Below are positions 8,085 to 17,329 of a stretch of DNA of 64,000 nucleotides, piece by piece. The DNA lies in contig CAZXYS010000015.1 in assembly GCA_964645005.1 (NCBI GenBank), positions 1 through 64,000 of the forward strand, written 5' to 3'. The notes below the pieces were generated by a model that searched no databases, had not been told where the DNA came from, and saw nothing but the letters and a program-made list of their open reading frames with translations. Numbering within the stretch: the first letter of the stretch is position 1; every line of letters starts with the position of its first letter. Source of the stretch: CAZXYS01 sp964645005 (GTDB lineage: Bacteria; Bacteroidota; Ignavibacteria; Kapaibacteriales; UBA2268). Both the position numbers and the translations under genes were made by a program.

Positions 8085-9917
8085 ATGGAAGACAAACTTA
8101 CAAAATTGCTGCAAAAGGAACTATTCGAGATAGTACCATTCAATGTTGCTGTCATCGACAGGGAATTTAATATTCTAAAAGCGAATAAAAACTTCAGGAA
8201 TTTCTTCGGCGATTGGGAAGGTATGAAGTGCTTCCAGGTCTGCAAGAAGTCCGAGAAGGTTTGCTCCTTTTGCAGGGCTGCGAACGTGTTTGCGACGGGA
8301 AACGTGGAAGTATCCAGTGAATCCGGCGTAACAAGGGACGGCAGATCATGCCACTACATCGTGCATCTGGCGCCGATACGCGACGACGACGGCAAAGTAG
8401 AATATGTCGCTGAATTATCTCTCGACGTGACAAATCCCACACTCTGGCAGAGAGAATATAACGTGCTTTTCGAGCGGGTACCTAATTATATCACCGTAAT
8501 CGACCGCGATTATAAGATTGTACGCGCAAACGAGAAATTCAGGAAGAAATTCGGCGAAGTGCGCGGCAGAAAATGCTATGAAGTTTATAAGAAAAGAAAG
8601 ACAAAATGCCTGCATTGTCCCGCAGCCCAAACATTTGAAGACGGTACGGATCACTACAGCACTCAGAAAGGATTATCCCGTCACAGAGAAGAAACCAATT
8701 ACGCTGTAAACACCACCCCTCTGTCAAAGAATGACGAGGGTGTTTCCCTGGTTATGGAAATAGCCACAGATATAACGGAAGTTACGAAACTGCAGGAAGA
8801 AGTGCGCGAGACGCATCGATTCTATGAAGCAGTGGTAAATAATTCTGCTGACGGTATCATAGCATTGGACAACGAAGGTAATATCCGTATTTTCAATCGT
8901 GCGGCAAAAGATATCTTAAAGTTGAAATCAAAGACAAAACCGGCAAAAAACAGGATTGATAAGCTGCTGCCGGAAGAATTCAACGAAAAACCAGACAAAA
9001 AGGGTGTCATTGCTAAAATTAACGAAAAGTATATCGGCAATGCTAAAAATGAAGATGTACCGGTGCGTTTTAATGCAATCGAATTGAAAAGCAATAGAAA
9101 AAAACTGGGGAAAGCGGCTTTCATAGAAGATCTTACGGAATATGTCGAACTCGAGAAGCAGAGACTTGACGCTGAGAGGCTTGCTGCTGTCGGTGAGACT
9201 GTCGCCGGTCTTGCCCACACCATCAAAAATATGCTGATGGGGCTGGAAGGCGGCATTTACATGGTGGATACCGGCTTGCGGAAGGGCGACGCATCACGCA
9301 TCATGCAGGGGTGGGATGTGCTGCAGCGCAATTTCAACAAGACGACGCAGCTCGTCAAAGGATTCCTCAGCTTTGCAAAGGGAAGACTGCCAAATCTTGA
9401 ACTTATCGACCCCAACAAAGCTGTAGATAATATTATTGAGCTGTACCACGATTCGGCAAAACAACAGGGTGTTAATCTCTATGCTGAGCATGGAAAGAAT
9501 ATAAATAAGACGTATCTCGATCCCGATGGGCTGGAAGCCTGTCTGACAAATCTGGTATCAAATGCCATTGACGCTGCAATCCTTGGCGAAGCCTCAAATC
9601 CTTATGTCGCAGTCAAAACAAAGGAAGATGATAAATACCTGTACTTCGAAGTCGAAGACAATGGCGCAGGCATGGATTCCGAAGTCATCCAGAAAATTTT
9701 CACAACATTTTTCACTACAAAAGGCAGCAAAGGCACAGGCTTGGGGCTTTTAACAACAAATAAAATCGTCAAAGAGCACGGCGGAAAGATCGATGTCGAT
9801 TCGGAACTTGGCTCAGGTTCAAGATTTACGATCTACTTCAACAAGAGAACTCTGGAAATGCTTGCGGCGGAAACTCAAAAAAATGGTAAATCGAAAAATG
9901 AAAAAAAGAAGAAATGA
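8085..9917 (+). CDS. Cytoplasmic PAS-domain sensor histidine kinase with cysteine-bearing PAS domains
   Basis: The 610-residue kinase has no signal peptide or membrane segment. Two homologous PAS domains (about 10-120 and 127-240) each end with a cysteine group: C-FQV-C-KKSEKV-C-SF-C in the first and C-YEVYKKRKTK-C-LH-C in the second. A third, PAS-like domain (about 245-360) lacks it. The kinase core follows: H-box GLAHTIKN with His378, N-box NLVSNAIDAA near 490, G1 DNGAGMD near 525 and G2 GSKGTGLGL near 548, then a Lys-rich tail. The H-box resembles the AtoS/NtrB-type HisKA variants. Two single-receiver proteins follow downstream and are the obvious partners. The cysteine clusters suggest redox or metal sensing, which would fit the Hdr-like complex upstream; that is inference. 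Confidence 0.92.
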   Translation: MEDKLTKLLQKELFEIVPFNVAVIDREFNILKANKNFRNFFGDWEGMKCFQVCKKSEKVCSFCRAANVFATGNVEVSSESGVTRDGRSCHYIVHLAPIRDDDGKVEYVAELSLDVTNPTLWQREYNVLFERVPNYITVIDRDYKIVRANEKFRKKFGEVRGRKCYEVYKKRKTKCLHCPAAQTFEDGTDHYSTQKGLSRHREETNYAVNTTPLSKNDEGVSLVMEIATDITEVTKLQEEVRETHRFYEAVVNNSADGIIALDNEGNIRIFNRAAKDILKLKSKTKPAKNRIDKLLPEEFNEKPDKKGVIAKINEKYIGNAKNEDVPVRFNAIELKSNRKKLGKAAFIEDLTEYVELEKQRLDAERLAAVGETVAGLAHTIKNMLMGLEGGIYMVDTGLRKGDASRIMQGWDVLQRNFNKTTQLVKGFLSFAKGRLPNLELIDPNKAVDNIIELYHDSAKQQGVNLYAEHGKNINKTYLDPDGLEACLTNLVSNAIDAAILGEASNPYVAVKTKEDDKYLYFEVEDNGAGMDSEVIQKIFTTFFTTKGSKGTGLGLLTTNKIVKEHGGKIDVDSELGSGSRFTIYFNKRTLEMLAAETQKNGKSKNEKKKK

Positions 9918-10074
9918 TTTCTTTAATTAATAAATTTATTATATTATTAATAGTCTATTTATAAAAGAGACTAAAATTCTTAAAAAAAAGAAACATAATT
10001 CGCGGTAAATTGAAAATAGATGATTTCTTATAAATTTTGGAAATAATATTATTTTCAAATAGAAAGGTTAGCAA

Positions 10075-10599
10075 ATGAAAGATTTAAAAGATTATAAGGT
10101 CCTGGTGGTTGACGACGAGCAGGACGTCCGCGATTATCTTAGCACGGCTCTCGAAGATGCCGGCTTCCAGGTAAGCACGGCAAGCGACGGGCAGGAAGCT
10201 TTGGAGAAAGTTCAAAAAGAGAAACCTGACGCCATTTCCCTTGATCTGGTGATGCCCAAGCATTCCGGGATGCAGTTCTATCGCAGCCTTCAGAAAAACA
10301 AGGAATGGAAGAATATTCCAATTCTGATTGTCACAGGGCATGCGCGCGATGATTGGGGCCGGGTCGATTTCGAGACACTGACCATGCAGGGTCCCGGCGT
10401 TTACCTCGAAAAGCCGGTAAAGCCGAAGCAGTATGTGGAATCGATCTGCAGCATACTGAAGATGGATGTTCCCGAGCACGTGAAGCAGTGGTCGGACAGA
10501 GATACGGAATCGCTGCGCTCGGAAATCGAGAAGACTATGGGCGAAGCAGATCCCGAGCAGCTTCAGAAAGCCCTGGACGCTTTGAAGAAAAATAAATAA
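10075..10599 (+). CDS. Single-domain response regulator with C-terminal helical tail
   Basis: A complete receiver domain occupies residues 6-125: acidic pair Asp13-Asp14, phosphoacceptor Asp57 (SLDLVMP), switch Thr87 and Lys113 (EKPVKP). A charged tail of about 45 residues follows, predicted helical and without a DNA-binding motif. It therefore probably acts by protein contact, as a phosphorelay intermediate or by controlling an enzyme. It lies 157 bases after the kinase gene and 41 bases before a second receiver gene, so the three are likely a phosphotransfer set. Confidence 0.92.
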   Translation: MKDLKDYKVLVVDDEQDVRDYLSTALEDAGFQVSTASDGQEALEKVQKEKPDAISLDLVMPKHSGMQFYRSLQKNKEWKNIPILIVTGHARDDWGRVDFETLTMQGPGVYLEKPVKPKQYVESICSILKMDVPEHVKQWSDRDTESLRSEIEKTMGEADPEQLQKALDALKKNK

Positions 10600-10640
10600 T
10601 TCGTGAAAAATTAGTATTATAGTTAAAAAACGGAAACAAA

Positions 10641-11030
10641 ATGGCTGATCCAAAAGGAAAAAAAATATTGATAGTAGACGACGAGCCGGATGTATTGGAT
10701 TATCTGACTACATTCTTCGAAGATAATGACTTTACGACTCTTACAGCTAAGAACGGTAAGGAAGGCTTTGAAACAGCCAAAAAAGAAAAGCCTGACCTGA
10801 TCTGTCTTGATATTTCTATGCCCGAAGAATCCGGCGTACGAATGTATCGTGATATCCAGGAAACGGAAGAAACAAAAGATATACCTATAGTCATAATTAC
10901 AGGTGTAACCGGCGAATTCAAGCGTTTTATCCATACGCGCAGGCAGGTGGAACCGCCCGCAGGCTATTTCGAAAAGCCAATCGACCGGGAGGAACTTCTG
11001 GCGAAGGTGAAGGAGATACTTGGTTTGTAA
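10641..11030 (+). CDS. Stand-alone receiver (CheY-like) protein
   Basis: The protein is 129 residues, just a receiver domain. Asp13-Asp14 form the acidic pocket, Asp57 (CLDISMP) is the phosphoacceptor, IITG supplies the switch Thr, and Lys of FEKPID the conserved lysine. It is clearly a paralogue of the preceding regulator, with the same DDE-DV-DYL opening and the same extra loop before the EKP motif, but without the tail. No output domain exists, so it may be a phosphate sink or act on a partner protein. Confidence 0.92.
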   Translation: MADPKGKKILIVDDEPDVLDYLTTFFEDNDFTTLTAKNGKEGFETAKKEKPDLICLDISMPEESGVRMYRDIQETEETKDIPIVIITGVTGEFKRFIHTRRQVEPPAGYFEKPIDREELLAKVKEILGL

Positions 11031-11239
11031 AGTTACGAAATCAAATATTTCCTTAGCTTCAAATAAAATTGTTGGAATTGACTGTTAATTTTTGGAAATC
11101 AAAAGAGGAACAATTATTATCATTTTTAAAATTGAGTCCTCCGTTTGGATTTCACATTATGATATTCAGAAAAGTTATTACAACAATGTTTGTCTTTCAT
11201 TTACATGAATTCAATGAAATGGATAAACTTGTTTTTTAA

Positions 11240-11485
11240 TTATTTATTATCAAATTTCAATTTCGATTTAACAATTCTTTTTAAGGAATCATGACACAAT
11301 TCATATATTTGTTTTAGTAATAGTATGGCAAGAAATACACCTTTAGCGTGAATTTCAATCCCAAACAGATAGAAAAACAAAAAGATAAAAAACAGTATAA
11401 ACAACATTTCTCCTATTGTTGCAATAATAGTAACGGGTTCATACCATTCATTGTGCTTATCTCTAAGATATGTGAAAAAAGCCAT
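11240..11485 (-). CDS. Small two-helix membrane protein, unrecognised
   Basis: This 81-residue open frame encodes two hydrophobic segments (about residues 17-40 and 48-62) separated by a short polar turn, with a charged N-terminus and a Lys-rich C-terminus. The composition is that of a genuine small membrane protein, and it lies 27 bases upstream-side of the caspase remnant. No Shine-Dalgarno is visible before the ATG and no family is recognised, so the call is moderate. A spurious AT-rich frame is the alternative. Confidence 0.45.
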   Translation of the reverse strand: MAFFTYLRDKHNEWYEPVTIIATIGEMLFILFFIFLFFYLFGIEIHAKGVFLAILLLKQIYELCHDSLKRIVKSKLKFDNK

Positions 11486-11511
11486 ATTGAAAAAAATTTA
11501 AAAAAAACAAA

Positions 11512-12656
11512 TCAATCCACCTTTAGCAGCGTGAAGTCCGAGCCGTCCAATCTGCCGTAGGGGTGCTGCGTCAAATAATGTCTTTTGCATACCTTCGGCA
11601 GTTCTTTGTCGATGAATATTTTCAGTTCGCCGACAGTTATCAATTCATCATCGTGACTGGCTTCGCCGTCCATGCCTTTTAGCAGGACATAAGTGAATAC
11701 GCCATGCTTGATGTTGCGGTTTTCGTAAGAAGGTTTCGATGTTATTGTTGAAGTCAAGATGTTTAGCCCGTAAAGATTAGACATTCGGGCGAAATTACTT
11801 TTTTTCTTTTTTTGCTATCGTATTTGGATAAATCACCACTTTTAAAATTATATAGTAGAATGCCACCGGAACTGCTGCCGCAGCAGACCATATCACCGCT
11901 TACACTGAACTTTATCGAATTTATACTGCTTCCATCCTCGGTGGTAAGAAATTTCTTCATCACTCCTGATGCGGCATCCTGCACTTTGATAGTATCCTCG
12001 ATGGCATGTGCGATCATCTTATCACCGGGTGAGTACTCTATCAGAGAAGCTTTGGCGCTGCTTGTTTTCCAGCGGGTGAGCTTATCAATACCAATATCAT
12101 AAATATAGAAAGATTTACCCATAAAACCTGAGCCGCCAATCGCCAGCTTATCACCCGCATTGCTGAATTTCAGCGAATTAATATTTATAATATCAGGCTT
12201 TATGAATCTGTACAAAATTCCGTCATCAAGATTAAACAGAGCTATACCAGCCCCTGCACTTTCATCATTGACAGTGTATGCCAGGTACTTGCCGTCCTTC
12301 GTTATATCCATAGCGCCGATATTTAAACTAACCCCTGTAAGATCATTATAAAGATTCCCGTTTGAAAGATCCCAAATCTTGACAACACCGCCTGCACTAC
12401 CGCTCGCTAGAAATCTATCATTTCTGCTTATGTCAAAGCTGAGAACTCCCGTCTGATGCCCGCTGAAAGTCCTTTCCGTCTTGCCGGTGATTATATTTAT
12501 CACTGAGTGTCTTTCAGATAGGGAAGCTGTAAAGCTGTCTTCTTGCGTAGGTGAACTATAATCAGGACTTGTTGGATCAACAATTTTATAATCTGCCGCG
12601 TGCGTTATAGAAAACATGCATAAGAAAGCAAAAGAAAGGAAAAAAAATTTTTTCAT
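11512..12656 (-). pseudogene. Remnant of a WD40-caspase (metacaspase-like) exported protein
   Basis: The 5' part (12656 to 11763) encodes a signal peptide (MKKFFFLSFAFLCMFSITHA) and about five WD40-type repeats (for example FLASGSAGGVVKIWDLSNG). The frame breaks at two A7 runs near 11798-11815 and ends within about ten codons. The -1 frame (to 11512) then continues with the last about 85 residues of a C14 caspase-fold domain: HGVFTYVLLKGMDG, an ITVGEL helix, and QHPYGRLDGSDF. The part that would hold the catalytic His and Cys is missing, so there is an internal deletion as well as a frame break. Intact relatives have a beta-propeller fused to a full caspase domain. Most likely a decaying gene; programmed -1 slippage is the alternative. 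Confidence 0.7.
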
Positions 12657-12860
12657 GCAGGCAAAAATTAGTCATTCTTATTATGAAGAAAAAAAGCAAA
12701 TGACGCAATAAATACAGGTTGTTTTTTAAGAAAAATATTTTGAAATAATTACTTTTTGAAGTATTTTTTCAAAGATTCGTTGATTTTTTTAAAAAATATT
12801 GTAAAAAATAATTAGTTCTTTTAAAAATCAGTGTTATGAAAAAGAAAAAAGGAGGTTTTT

Positions 12861-14372
12861 ATGAAAAAGCTATTAATTTTTTTGATGTTTGGATTTTTGA
12901 TATGTCCAATTTTTGCACAGCCCAAGGTAAAGCACACATTTTTATTATATACCAACGATGCCACAGAATATAAAGATATTGATTGGCATATGAGCCATTG
13001 GATTGAATCAGAAATAAAGATGCTTGAAGCCGTCAGGCGGACAGTTCCTTCGGAAGATTTGCAAGTGGTAGCCTATGAGCCAAAGCATTTGGATTATGAC
13101 GAACGTTCGGTTGATGATGATTATGCACTTTTGACAGGAATATTAAATAATCCTGTCGAAGAAGTGTATCAAGCAGTTGACTCGCTCAAAAAAGCCATGG
13201 ATATAAATATCATTAATACGGTTATGTTTCGCTCAATTGGTTCAAAAGCTGAACGAGCAAATACAGCTATGCTGTATGGTGTGTCAACTACTTGGCGCGG
13301 ATATGTAGGACAATTTTTACAAGCTGTTACCCCCCCAGAGGGAGAACACACCGTCAAAGCTTATCGGGCTTCAGTACCGGATGATTATCCTGATGCCCAT
13401 GAAAATGACGAATACACTACGCTTGGTGGTGGATGGGCACAACTCTATGTAGACGAATTTGCTCGCATTGATACTGCAGAATATTTTGATGTTCCTTTTC
13501 CGCTTGGCGATGAAGATCATAATGTTCTTGATCCGGAAAAGGGTTGGCAACTTCATCAGGTCTTTGACCAATCAGGCACCGATCTGGGGTTCCAGACGGT
13601 ACCTGATACCCTTACAATACAACAGGGTCTTCATCGCACTTTAGAACTCTATCCTGGTTGGAATGATTCTGAAACAGGAGATGTTTTGTATACAGCAGGA
13701 GGACGTTTTGGTGATGGTAAAGATATATATACGGATGGAACTCATTGTGGATATCAGCAAAATCGTTTTTATTATAATCCTACAGATTTAGGTGGCTACG
13801 GTGTTGCCATCCCGCATCTGCAAGATGCCTTTGCCCTCGAGTATATCCTTGTGCAATTTGTAGAGCACCTGGAAGTTCCAGGACTCGATGTGCCAGATAA
13901 TATCAGCCAAGGGGATACCTTTACGATTACCTTGACCGGTACGCCGGAGTTAATGACGTCTTGGATTCCAGAGATTACAATCTCAGGAGTCGAGACAGAG
14001 TTAATCTCCGTAGATGAGTTTACCTATACTTATCGAGTACTTACGAGCGGAAAGATGTCCGTGACCCTGCATCACAATTCACTTCAAGTTCTTGATGATG
14101 AAGTCGTCCAAAGAACTGTTAATCCGACATCGGTGGAAGAGAGAAAGCGAAAAAATATTCGTATCTATCCGAATCCGACGGATAACAGATTTTTTATTCA
14201 GTTATCTTTTTTTATAAAAAAAATGGTCTTGTATGATATGCAAGGTCGAAAAAGGAAAGAGATTGTACCGACCGCTAGATCGGTTTGTGTGCAGGATCTT
14301 CCGACAGGAGTTTATATACTTCGTATTTACGGTTTAAATACTCTTGTTGTTCATAAAATAATAAAATACTGA
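12861..14372 (+). CDS. Secreted T9SS-cargo protein of unknown function
   Basis: A strong GGAGG eight bases before the ATG fixes the start. Signal peptide (MKKLLIFLMFGFLICPIFAQ), then a globular region of about 330 residues with no family I recognise, rich in Trp, Tyr, Asp and Glu. An immunoglobulin-like domain (about 345-420, 'VPDNISQGDTFTITLTG') precedes a type IX sorting domain that starts at IRIYPNPTDNRF and ends LPTGVYILRIYG...KIIKY. Predicted destination is the cell surface or medium. It is the first of four consecutive surface-protein genes with sorting domains. The globular region could be an enzyme (conserved-looking TLGGGWAQLYVDEF and DGTHCGYQQN), but that is not shown. Confidence 0.85.
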   Translation: MKKLLIFLMFGFLICPIFAQPKVKHTFLLYTNDATEYKDIDWHMSHWIESEIKMLEAVRRTVPSEDLQVVAYEPKHLDYDERSVDDDYALLTGILNNPVEEVYQAVDSLKKAMDINIINTVMFRSIGSKAERANTAMLYGVSTTWRGYVGQFLQAVTPPEGEHTVKAYRASVPDDYPDAHENDEYTTLGGGWAQLYVDEFARIDTAEYFDVPFPLGDEDHNVLDPEKGWQLHQVFDQSGTDLGFQTVPDTLTIQQGLHRTLELYPGWNDSETGDVLYTAGGRFGDGKDIYTDGTHCGYQQNRFYYNPTDLGGYGVAIPHLQDAFALEYILVQFVEHLEVPGLDVPDNISQGDTFTITLTGTPELMTSWIPEITISGVETELISVDEFTYTYRVLTSGKMSVTLHHNSLQVLDDEVVQRTVNPTSVEERKRKNIRIYPNPTDNRFFIQLSFFIKKMVLYDMQGRKRKEIVPTARSVCVQDLPTGVYILRIYGLNTLVVHKIIKY

Positions 14373-14504
14373 TTTTTTAAAAGAAAAAATTAAATGTTGA
14401 CTTTTCCGATTTATAACTCCAATATAAATAAATTGATAAAATTATGAGACTTTTTTGCTTATGAAGTGTTATTACTAAAAATAAACATATTATTGGAGTT
14501 AAAA

Positions 14505-17285
14505 ATGAAAAAAAGTACTTGCTTTGTTATCGCACTTATCCTGATGTTAGGATCAGTTATTACCTGCCGCGCCCAAAAAACTTACGGTCAAGACAAATTA
14601 CAATACAGCGGCACTTACTTCTGGTTCAGCAATCCGCCGGGTTTTGCTGATCAAGGGGACTGTGATGTATACATTTATGTAAATTCAATGTATAAAACAG
14701 ATGTAATTTTTAGCGTTGAATATGGAAATCGCGAAGAGAAAAAACATATTGAACCGAATAAAACCGTAGTTTTCGAACTATCTGATAAAGAAGGAATCGT
14801 CAAAACCAAAGAATCTCAAGAAGAGCCTTTCCCTGAACAGGTCTATAGCGGCAAAGGTATCCAATTATTTTCCGAGCGTCCAGTAAAAGTAGTCTGTGCA
14901 GTTATATGCGAACATCAGGGCACGGCTTTCAAAGTACACCCGGTATCTGCGCTTGGCAAGAATTATATTGTGGCGGCTTATAATGAAGATCCAATGTTCC
15001 AGGCAATATGGAACTTACATTTCCCGAGCCAGACAACAATTACCGCTCCATACGAGCGTACTAAAGTCAGCTTCACTCTCGGAGGCAATGGCTATACCGA
15101 AACCGCCGGCGGTATGACGCCGGGAAATACAAAATATGCCACCCTTAATGCCGGTGATGTCTGGATGATAATGACCAAAGGTGAAAATTCCGACCTGTCG
15201 GGGAGTGTTATATCCGCTGACAAACCTGTCGCAGTTGTTGCCGGGAATCAAAGTGCCAATATTCCTGCCGGCAATCAATGGAGCAATTACATATCTAATA
15301 TGCTGATACCTGTAAACAGTTGGGGAACGCACTATCATGTTCCTGCTATTCCGGACAGAAAGAATCCTTCAATAATAAGAGTTTTCGCTAAAGAAGAGGA
15401 TACCAAAATCTTCAGAGACGGCAGACAAGTTTCAACTATTCCAAATGTTGGCGGCATACAAACCAAAGGCTTCCAGGAAATGAGGATGCACCCCGAGGAA
15501 ATGGAGCCGCACCCTGTGGTCATCTCCGGCGACAAGCCAATCGGCGTTACGTTCTACAATACGGGCGCCCAGGAAGACGGGTATCCTCGTCATACCAGTG
15601 ATCCTTTTATGATGCCGCTGAAACCACAAAAGTCATATTCTTATGAGTTAATTTTGAGTCAGCCGGAAGCCACAGGTGATAATCATTTCAATCAAAACTA
15701 TTTACACCTTATCTACGAAAGTGACGATAGCGGCTCCGTAAGCGACGACATTAAATATGCGGAAGACGATGATAAGAACTGGGTGAAACTTAAAGATAAA
15801 TTCCCCGGTAAAGGAGTACCCTTTGATTATGACATTAACGGCAAAAAATATGCGGTAAAAACTCTTACGATAAACTCAGTCGAGTCGATCAGGTTAAAAG
15901 CTGACCGCCCCATAGGCGTTTATAGCTTTGGTTACGGCAGCGGCGGTTCTTATGGTTTCCCATGTAATGACAATTATGTGGACATTCCCGCATCGGACAC
16001 GCTTCCGCCCGATCCATACTGGGAAATGGATTGTGCCGGAAATGTAAATACTGACAGCGCTATTTTCGTGGAGGATATGCCAAAAGAGTTGGGATTTCGC
16101 GCCAATCTTGCGCTGATCAAACTTCATTCGGACAGCAGCTTCAATTACGAATTATCGTATGATGATTTTCATCCCGGTGTAGATCCCAAAACAAAATGGC
16201 AAATGGAAATAATCGATCCGGCAAAAGATGCACGCGCTCTGATATCATTTGTCGACAGACATGGGAATGACACAACGATAAACATAGTTTACCATGGAAT
16301 TAAACTGAAAATGGAACCGGATAACCATAATTTCGGAATTGTTAAAAAAGGTGATACCGTCACCAAAGAATTTATGATAATCAATGAATCCGAACATAGC
16401 ATAGCGCATATCGAGCCCAGCGGCGTTAAAAATGTGCCTTATTCGCATGACGGTGTTCAGCTAAAAAGGAAGGGCCAGAATTTCTCTGTTGAATTCGAAG
16501 ATCCTTATCAACTGCCGTATCAGTTGATGCCTTTGGATACTTTTAAATTTGATGTAAAATTTAAAGCGGTTGAATCAGGTGAATTCTATGACTCGGTGGG
16601 CGTCGGCGATACATGCTTATTTTGGTATAAAGCGCAGGTGGAGACGAGAGTTGGAATGCCAGTCATAAAAGCATCGGACTATGACTTTGGGATTTTATAT
16701 ATTAGTCAAGATACAACTCATGAATTTACAATTAGTAATGTAGGTGATGCACCTTTGACAATAACCGGATACGATGATTCAAACGTTGACCCGGTTTACA
16801 CTCACACTCTTGAACAAATTAATTTTCCCAAAGAACTCGGCACAGGAGAAGATGACAGCAGCTTCACTTACGAAATCACCTTTGAGCCATCAGAACAAAA
16901 GGAATATAACTCTCAAATATATATTATTAGCGATACTGACAAAGAAGATCCCAGAACGGACAGTGTGGTGATGGTAAATGGTAAAGGTCAAATCCCCGGC
17001 GCCGCGGGGGATCTCCCCGCAATCGGAAAAAGCGTTACCCTCTCCCCCAATCCCGCCGACGATAATTTCGCTCTCGGCATCGAACTGCCGGAGCCGGCGG
17101 AGATAGCTGTTTCGATCTCGGATATACAGGGGAGACTGATATATGTGCCCTTCCGCAGCAAATACCTGCCGGCAGGCGAAAGCTGCCTGAATATTGATTC
17201 CGGCAGACTTCGCTCCGGAGCTTACATAGTCACTATTGAGGTTCCGGGAGGAAAGATAAATAAGAAGTTGACGGTGGTGAGGTAA
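14505..17285 (+). CDS. T9SS-cargo protein with IgGFc-binding-like and ASH/Hydin-like domains
   Basis: The ATG at 14505, preceded by TTGGAG, gives a proper signal peptide (MKKSTCFVIALILMLGS); an upstream GTG frame start is less likely. Residues of about 30-500 resemble the IgGFc-binding N-terminal domain family: 'SERPVKVVCAV', 'ADKPVAVVAGNQSANIPAG', 'GDKPIGVTFYNTG'. These are repeated 'x-KPV-x-V' blades typical of bacterial adhesins. Two choice-of-anchor/ASH-like beta domains follow (about 610-700 'HNFGIVKKGDTVTKEF' and 735-830 'YDFGILYISQDTTHEF'), then a sorting domain (LSPNPADDNFALGIEL to KKLTVVR). Probable surface adhesin or matrix protein; ligand unknown. Confidence 0.88.
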   Translation: MKKSTCFVIALILMLGSVITCRAQKTYGQDKLQYSGTYFWFSNPPGFADQGDCDVYIYVNSMYKTDVIFSVEYGNREEKKHIEPNKTVVFELSDKEGIVKTKESQEEPFPEQVYSGKGIQLFSERPVKVVCAVICEHQGTAFKVHPVSALGKNYIVAAYNEDPMFQAIWNLHFPSQTTITAPYERTKVSFTLGGNGYTETAGGMTPGNTKYATLNAGDVWMIMTKGENSDLSGSVISADKPVAVVAGNQSANIPAGNQWSNYISNMLIPVNSWGTHYHVPAIPDRKNPSIIRVFAKEEDTKIFRDGRQVSTIPNVGGIQTKGFQEMRMHPEEMEPHPVVISGDKPIGVTFYNTGAQEDGYPRHTSDPFMMPLKPQKSYSYELILSQPEATGDNHFNQNYLHLIYESDDSGSVSDDIKYAEDDDKNWVKLKDKFPGKGVPFDYDINGKKYAVKTLTINSVESIRLKADRPIGVYSFGYGSGGSYGFPCNDNYVDIPASDTLPPDPYWEMDCAGNVNTDSAIFVEDMPKELGFRANLALIKLHSDSSFNYELSYDDFHPGVDPKTKWQMEIIDPAKDARALISFVDRHGNDTTINIVYHGIKLKMEPDNHNFGIVKKGDTVTKEFMIINESEHSIAHIEPSGVKNVPYSHDGVQLKRKGQNFSVEFEDPYQLPYQLMPLDTFKFDVKFKAVESGEFYDSVGVGDTCLFWYKAQVETRVGMPVIKASDYDFGILYISQDTTHEFTISNVGDAPLTITGYDDSNVDPVYTHTLEQINFPKELGTGEDDSSFTYEITFEPSEQKEYNSQIYIISDTDKEDPRTDSVVMVNGKGQIPGAAGDLPAIGKSVTLSPNPADDNFALGIELPEPAEIAVSISDIQGRLIYVPFRSKYLPAGESCLNIDSGRLRSGAYIVTIEVPGGKINKKLTVVR

Positions 17286-17329
17286 TTTATTAAATTATTT
17301 AAATTTTTATTTTTAATGGGAATAAAACC

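Noticed and set aside
10084..10653. 189-codon minus-strand frame opposite the first response regulator
   Set aside because: Shadow of the receiver gene, which has all phosphorylation residues; the reverse frame has no coherent domain.
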